The position numbers and the translations under genes are program-made. Under the pieces are notes generated by a model. It saw nothing but the letters and a program-made list of their open reading frames with translations, made no database searches and was not told where the DNA came from. Of a DNA stretch of 16,223 bases, positions 14,488 to 16,223 are shown piece after piece. Position 1 is the stretch's first letter, and each line of letters starts with the position of its first letter. Origin of the DNA: JAXHUM01 sp034189325 (GTDB lineage Bacteria; Desulfobacterota; DSM-4660; Desulfatiglandales; Desulfatiglandaceae); NCBI GenBank assembly GCA_034189325.1, contig JAXHUM010000014.1, forward strand, positions 1 through 16,223, written 5' to 3'.

Positions 14488-14644
14488 ACTCCTCTGAGGG
14501 ACGATTGTCGGTTAGGAGTCCGCCTAAGGATCTCGTAACGATCTTTTGAACTCGGAACGGCATCATACTGATAATTTTGCTTTGCACATCACCATGAGAG
14601 GGAAACTTGTTGAAAAACTCTGCCATAGAACTTGGGGGCCTCAT
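14474..14644 (-). CDS. Possible leader ORF (56 residues) overlapping the mgtE start
   Basis: ATG at 14642-14644, TGA at 14474-14476, fourteen bases inside mgtE. The reading is protein-like, with MAEFFNKFPSHGDVQSK and FRVQKIVTRSLGGLLTD, but there is no ribosome binding site before its ATG and a TAA stop abuts it upstream. A second frame of 44 residues (14589-14723, TTG start) overlaps it and also reads smoothly. It could be a coupled leader or the remains of an older gene. Confidence 0.3.
   Translation of the reverse strand: MRPPSSMAEFFNKFPSHGDVQSKIISMMPFRVQKIVTRSLGGLLTDNRPSEEYEVA
14488..14519 (-). promoter_or_regulatory. Hairpin that can hide the mgtE ribosome binding site
   Basis: ACTCCT (14514-14519 on the minus strand) is perfectly complementary to AGGAGT (14488-14493), which contains the only ribosome binding site of mgtE and touches its ATG. 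The 20-base loop carries a small GAC/GTC stem. Opening by ribosomes moving along the upstream ORF would allow mgtE translation; this mechanism is inferred. Confidence 0.4.
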
Positions 14645-15127
14645 TTATGCGCCCAATTAACATGCTAAGGAATGCAGGCGAAAATTTGGAGGTTTGACCA
14701 TACTTGGAGCGAGCCGAGATCAATTGTGTGACAAGATGTTATTTTTGGAAAGGACTATAGGAAAATACCCCTTATGAGTCAAGGAAGAAGTCATTCCAAC
14801 CTAGGCAGTATCGGTCCGAATGGAGGACCGTTGTTCTTAACAAGCATGATGACGGGAGCAAAACTAACCGCTCGTGGGATTTCCGACGAGTTGATTTCCT
14901 TTACAGTGCCGCTCACGGCATCAAATACCTTTTTACGAGACCTCAAAAGTATCATCTCAAGCTTTTTCAACAAAAAGCCGATAATGAAATTGAAGTGAAG
15001 GGGTAAAATCAACGACAAAGAGTCTGAAACGCTCTGTTAAGGCCTTAATGTCTCTCTTACATCGATAACCGCCGAAAGGCACATTCTCAGAATCATCAGT
15101 TAATCGGATCCTGGAGGTCAATCGACA
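14520..15127. other. Divergent gap between mgtE and the HD-GYP gene
   Basis: About 640 bases in total (14488-15127). It contains the two small minus-strand frames upstream of mgtE, the start-less plus-strand frame at 14761-15006, and about 120 bases directly before the HD-GYP gene that should hold its promoter. No Mg2+ M-box or other riboswitch was recognised in the mgtE leader, and no transposase or tRNA. Confidence 0.45.
14761..15006 (+). pseudogene. Start-less open frame, possible degraded PilZ-like domain
   Basis: An 81-codon open frame bounded by stops (TAG at 14758-14760, TAA at 15004-15006) with no ATG or TTG at all and no GTG except three codons from the end. Its residues look like a folded beta protein: QYRSEWRTVVLNKHDDGSKT has an RxxxR (RSEWR) followed by a strand, and VDFLYSAAHGIKYLF resembles a damaged [D/N]xSxxG region, with YHLKLF after it. 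That order is reminiscent of PilZ, and the neighbours are a PilZ and an HD-GYP gene, but the match is weak. Probably a gene remnant whose 5' end is lost or frameshifted. Two ORFs with ATG starts in other frames here read less naturally. Confidence 0.3.
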
Positions 15128-16060
15128 ATGGGTTTGACAGCGAATTATGAATTCATAGCAGCAAGAAAAACGCAGTTAAGATATTACCGTTCCACGCCGC
15201 TCTATCATCATGCCAAAAATGGGGGCTTTGTCCTTTATAAACCTGCAGGGCTCTCCGTAAATGAGATGCGGATACAACAGGGACGTATGCCGAACAGGCT
15301 TTTCATCAAATCATGCGACAAACTTCAGGGGCTCCAAGAAGTCCAGAGAGTATTCAACAAACAGCTCAAAAAGGACATCCAATCAAACCACCCGGATAGA
15401 ATCAAGGAAACCCTTGTCAATATAATGGAGGAAACATTATCAGAACCGAGAAGCGGGAGCCTTGAAGGGGTCAAATCAACTATCAACATCCTTGTCAGCG
15501 AATACACTCAGGACACTGATGTCATTAGGAATCTACTGTTTGTATCGGATAAGGACTATACCACCACCTTGCACTCCATCAATGTCATGACCTTGACCTT
15601 GGTCTATGCTTCCTATCTCGGTTTTTCGTTGGCCAAAAAGAGAATACTCGGCCTCTGCGCACTTCTCCACGATGTGGGCAAAACCAAGATCAATATTAAT
15701 TTACTCACAGCACCCCGGAGATTAACAAATGAAGAATTCCACGAAATCAAACGTCATACCACGCTGGGATACAAGATACTGAGCCGTTGTGAATTCGGGA
15801 ATCCCGAAGTGAAGCTCACTGCCTTGCAGCACCATGAAAAACTGGACGGAAGTGGCTATCCCCACGGCAGAAAAGATCCTTCAAGCTTCAGTCAGATTAT
15901 CGGTTTTATTGACTGCTATGAGGCTCTTACCAACGACGATAGGCCATATCGGAGCTCGGCTGACCCCTTTAAGGCCTTGTCGCTCATCCGAAGAGAGGTT
16001 GAAGCCGGCAAGTTCGACCGCACTATCTTCGAGCAATTCGCTCACAGCCTCAAGAGATAG
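15128..16060 (+). CDS. HD-GYP domain c-di-GMP phosphodiesterase
   Basis: 310 residues, cytoplasmic. The N-terminal 120 residues are an unassigned regulatory part, including GFVLYKPAGLSVNEMRIQQG (33-52) and an amphipathic helical stretch. The HD-GYP domain (about 125-305) keeps the metal and signature residues: H149, H181-D182 in LLHDVGKTKI, H210 in IKRHTTLGYKIL, H235-H236, GSGYP (241-245) and D262 in GFIDCYEAL. It should hydrolyse c-di-GMP to pGpG or GMP. The ATG has GGAGG about ten bases upstream. Single gene, divergent from mgtE. With the PilZ protein at 12104 it forms a small c-di-GMP module around the Mg2+ channel. Short CAGG/CCTG hairpins follow the stop (16064-16097) without a T-run. 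Confidence 0.93.
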   Translation: MGLTANYEFIAARKTQLRYYRSTPLYHHAKNGGFVLYKPAGLSVNEMRIQQGRMPNRLFIKSCDKLQGLQEVQRVFNKQLKKDIQSNHPDRIKETLVNIMEETLSEPRSGSLEGVKSTINILVSEYTQDTDVIRNLLFVSDKDYTTTLHSINVMTLTLVYASYLGFSLAKKRILGLCALLHDVGKTKININLLTAPRRLTNEEFHEIKRHTTLGYKILSRCEFGNPEVKLTALQHHEKLDGSGYPHGRKDPSSFSQIIGFIDCYEALTNDDRPYRSSADPFKALSLIRREVEAGKFDRTIFEQFAHSLKR

Positions 16061-16223
16061 AAGCAGGTTTGCCTGTTCAGCAATTTTATTGCAGGCATGA
16101 TCAAAGGCCCTATAAAGCCTCAGTTCGTGCCCATTCGATTCATGTTCCATTCCTTTTTTGCATTCCACGCTGACTTATCCGCAGGAGCAAGTTAATATCC
16201 TGCTTTGATATTTCATTTTGAAT

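Noticed and set aside
14488..14760. M-box type Mg2+ riboswitch upstream of mgtE
   Set aside because: The expected conserved motifs and three-stem layout are not visible; only a short ribosome-site hairpin is supported.
14774..15018. ATG-started ORFs of 74 (+) and 75 (-) residues
   Set aside because: They overlap the more protein-like start-less frame at 14761-15006 and have no good ribosome sites; likely shadows of it.
16064..16097. Terminator after the HD-GYP gene
   Set aside because: Alternative small hairpins (CAGG/CCTG, TGCCTG/CAGGCA) exist, but no T-run follows any of them.

Overview
This looks like chromosomal DNA from a Gram-negative bacterium, most likely of the Desulfobacterota (old Deltaproteobacteria) type. 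The lineage call is an inference from the mix of genes (EF-P with EpmA, RarA, MgtE, a DUF401 permease, HD-GYP and PilZ proteins, PAS/kinase/receiver proteins), the moderate base composition and the loose gene packing. No rRNA, tRNA, CRISPR array or intact insertion sequence was seen. Most genes are short monocistronic units on the minus strand, separated by several unusually long gaps.

Layout. Positions 1-610 (-) hold the N-terminal PHP domain of DNA polymerase III alpha (dnaE), running off the left edge. 848-3774 (+) is a two-gene unit: a PAS/histidine-kinase/receiver-like protein that has lost its phosphotransfer residues, then rarA. 3746-5083 (-) holds a small nitroreductase (its 3' end overlaps rarA) and a zinc-finger/J-domain protein. 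5253-6759 (-) is the translation pair efp-epmA, encoding elongation factor P and its lysyl-transferase, with overlapping ends. 7118-8589 (-) is a potassium channel with RCK domains fused to a receiver domain, preceded by a short leader ORF that ends two bases before the channel ATG. 8948-9847 (+) is a secreted or membrane-anchored HExxH metallopeptidase. 10045-12430 (-) holds a DUF401 permease, a secreted nuclease-fold protein without catalytic arginines, and a PilZ protein. 13114-14487 (-) is mgtE, with a large inverted repeat at its 3' end and an overlapping leader ORF at its 5' end. 15128-16060 (+) is an HD-GYP phosphodiesterase.

Themes. (1) Signalling proteins with altered outputs: a pseudokinase, a receiver-controlled ion channel, and a c-di-GMP pair (PilZ receptor and HD-GYP hydrolase) flanking a Mg2+ channel; a damaged PilZ-like frame may lie between them. 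(2) Ion homeostasis: the K+ channel and MgtE each follow a short upstream ORF that stops at or inside the channel start, which suggests translational coupling. (3) The long gaps are not blank. They hold several short protein-like frames, some with good ribosome binding sites, others without usable starts.

The best candidate for something little described is the 2TM channel-RCK-receiver fusion at 7118-8482, with its coupled leader peptide.
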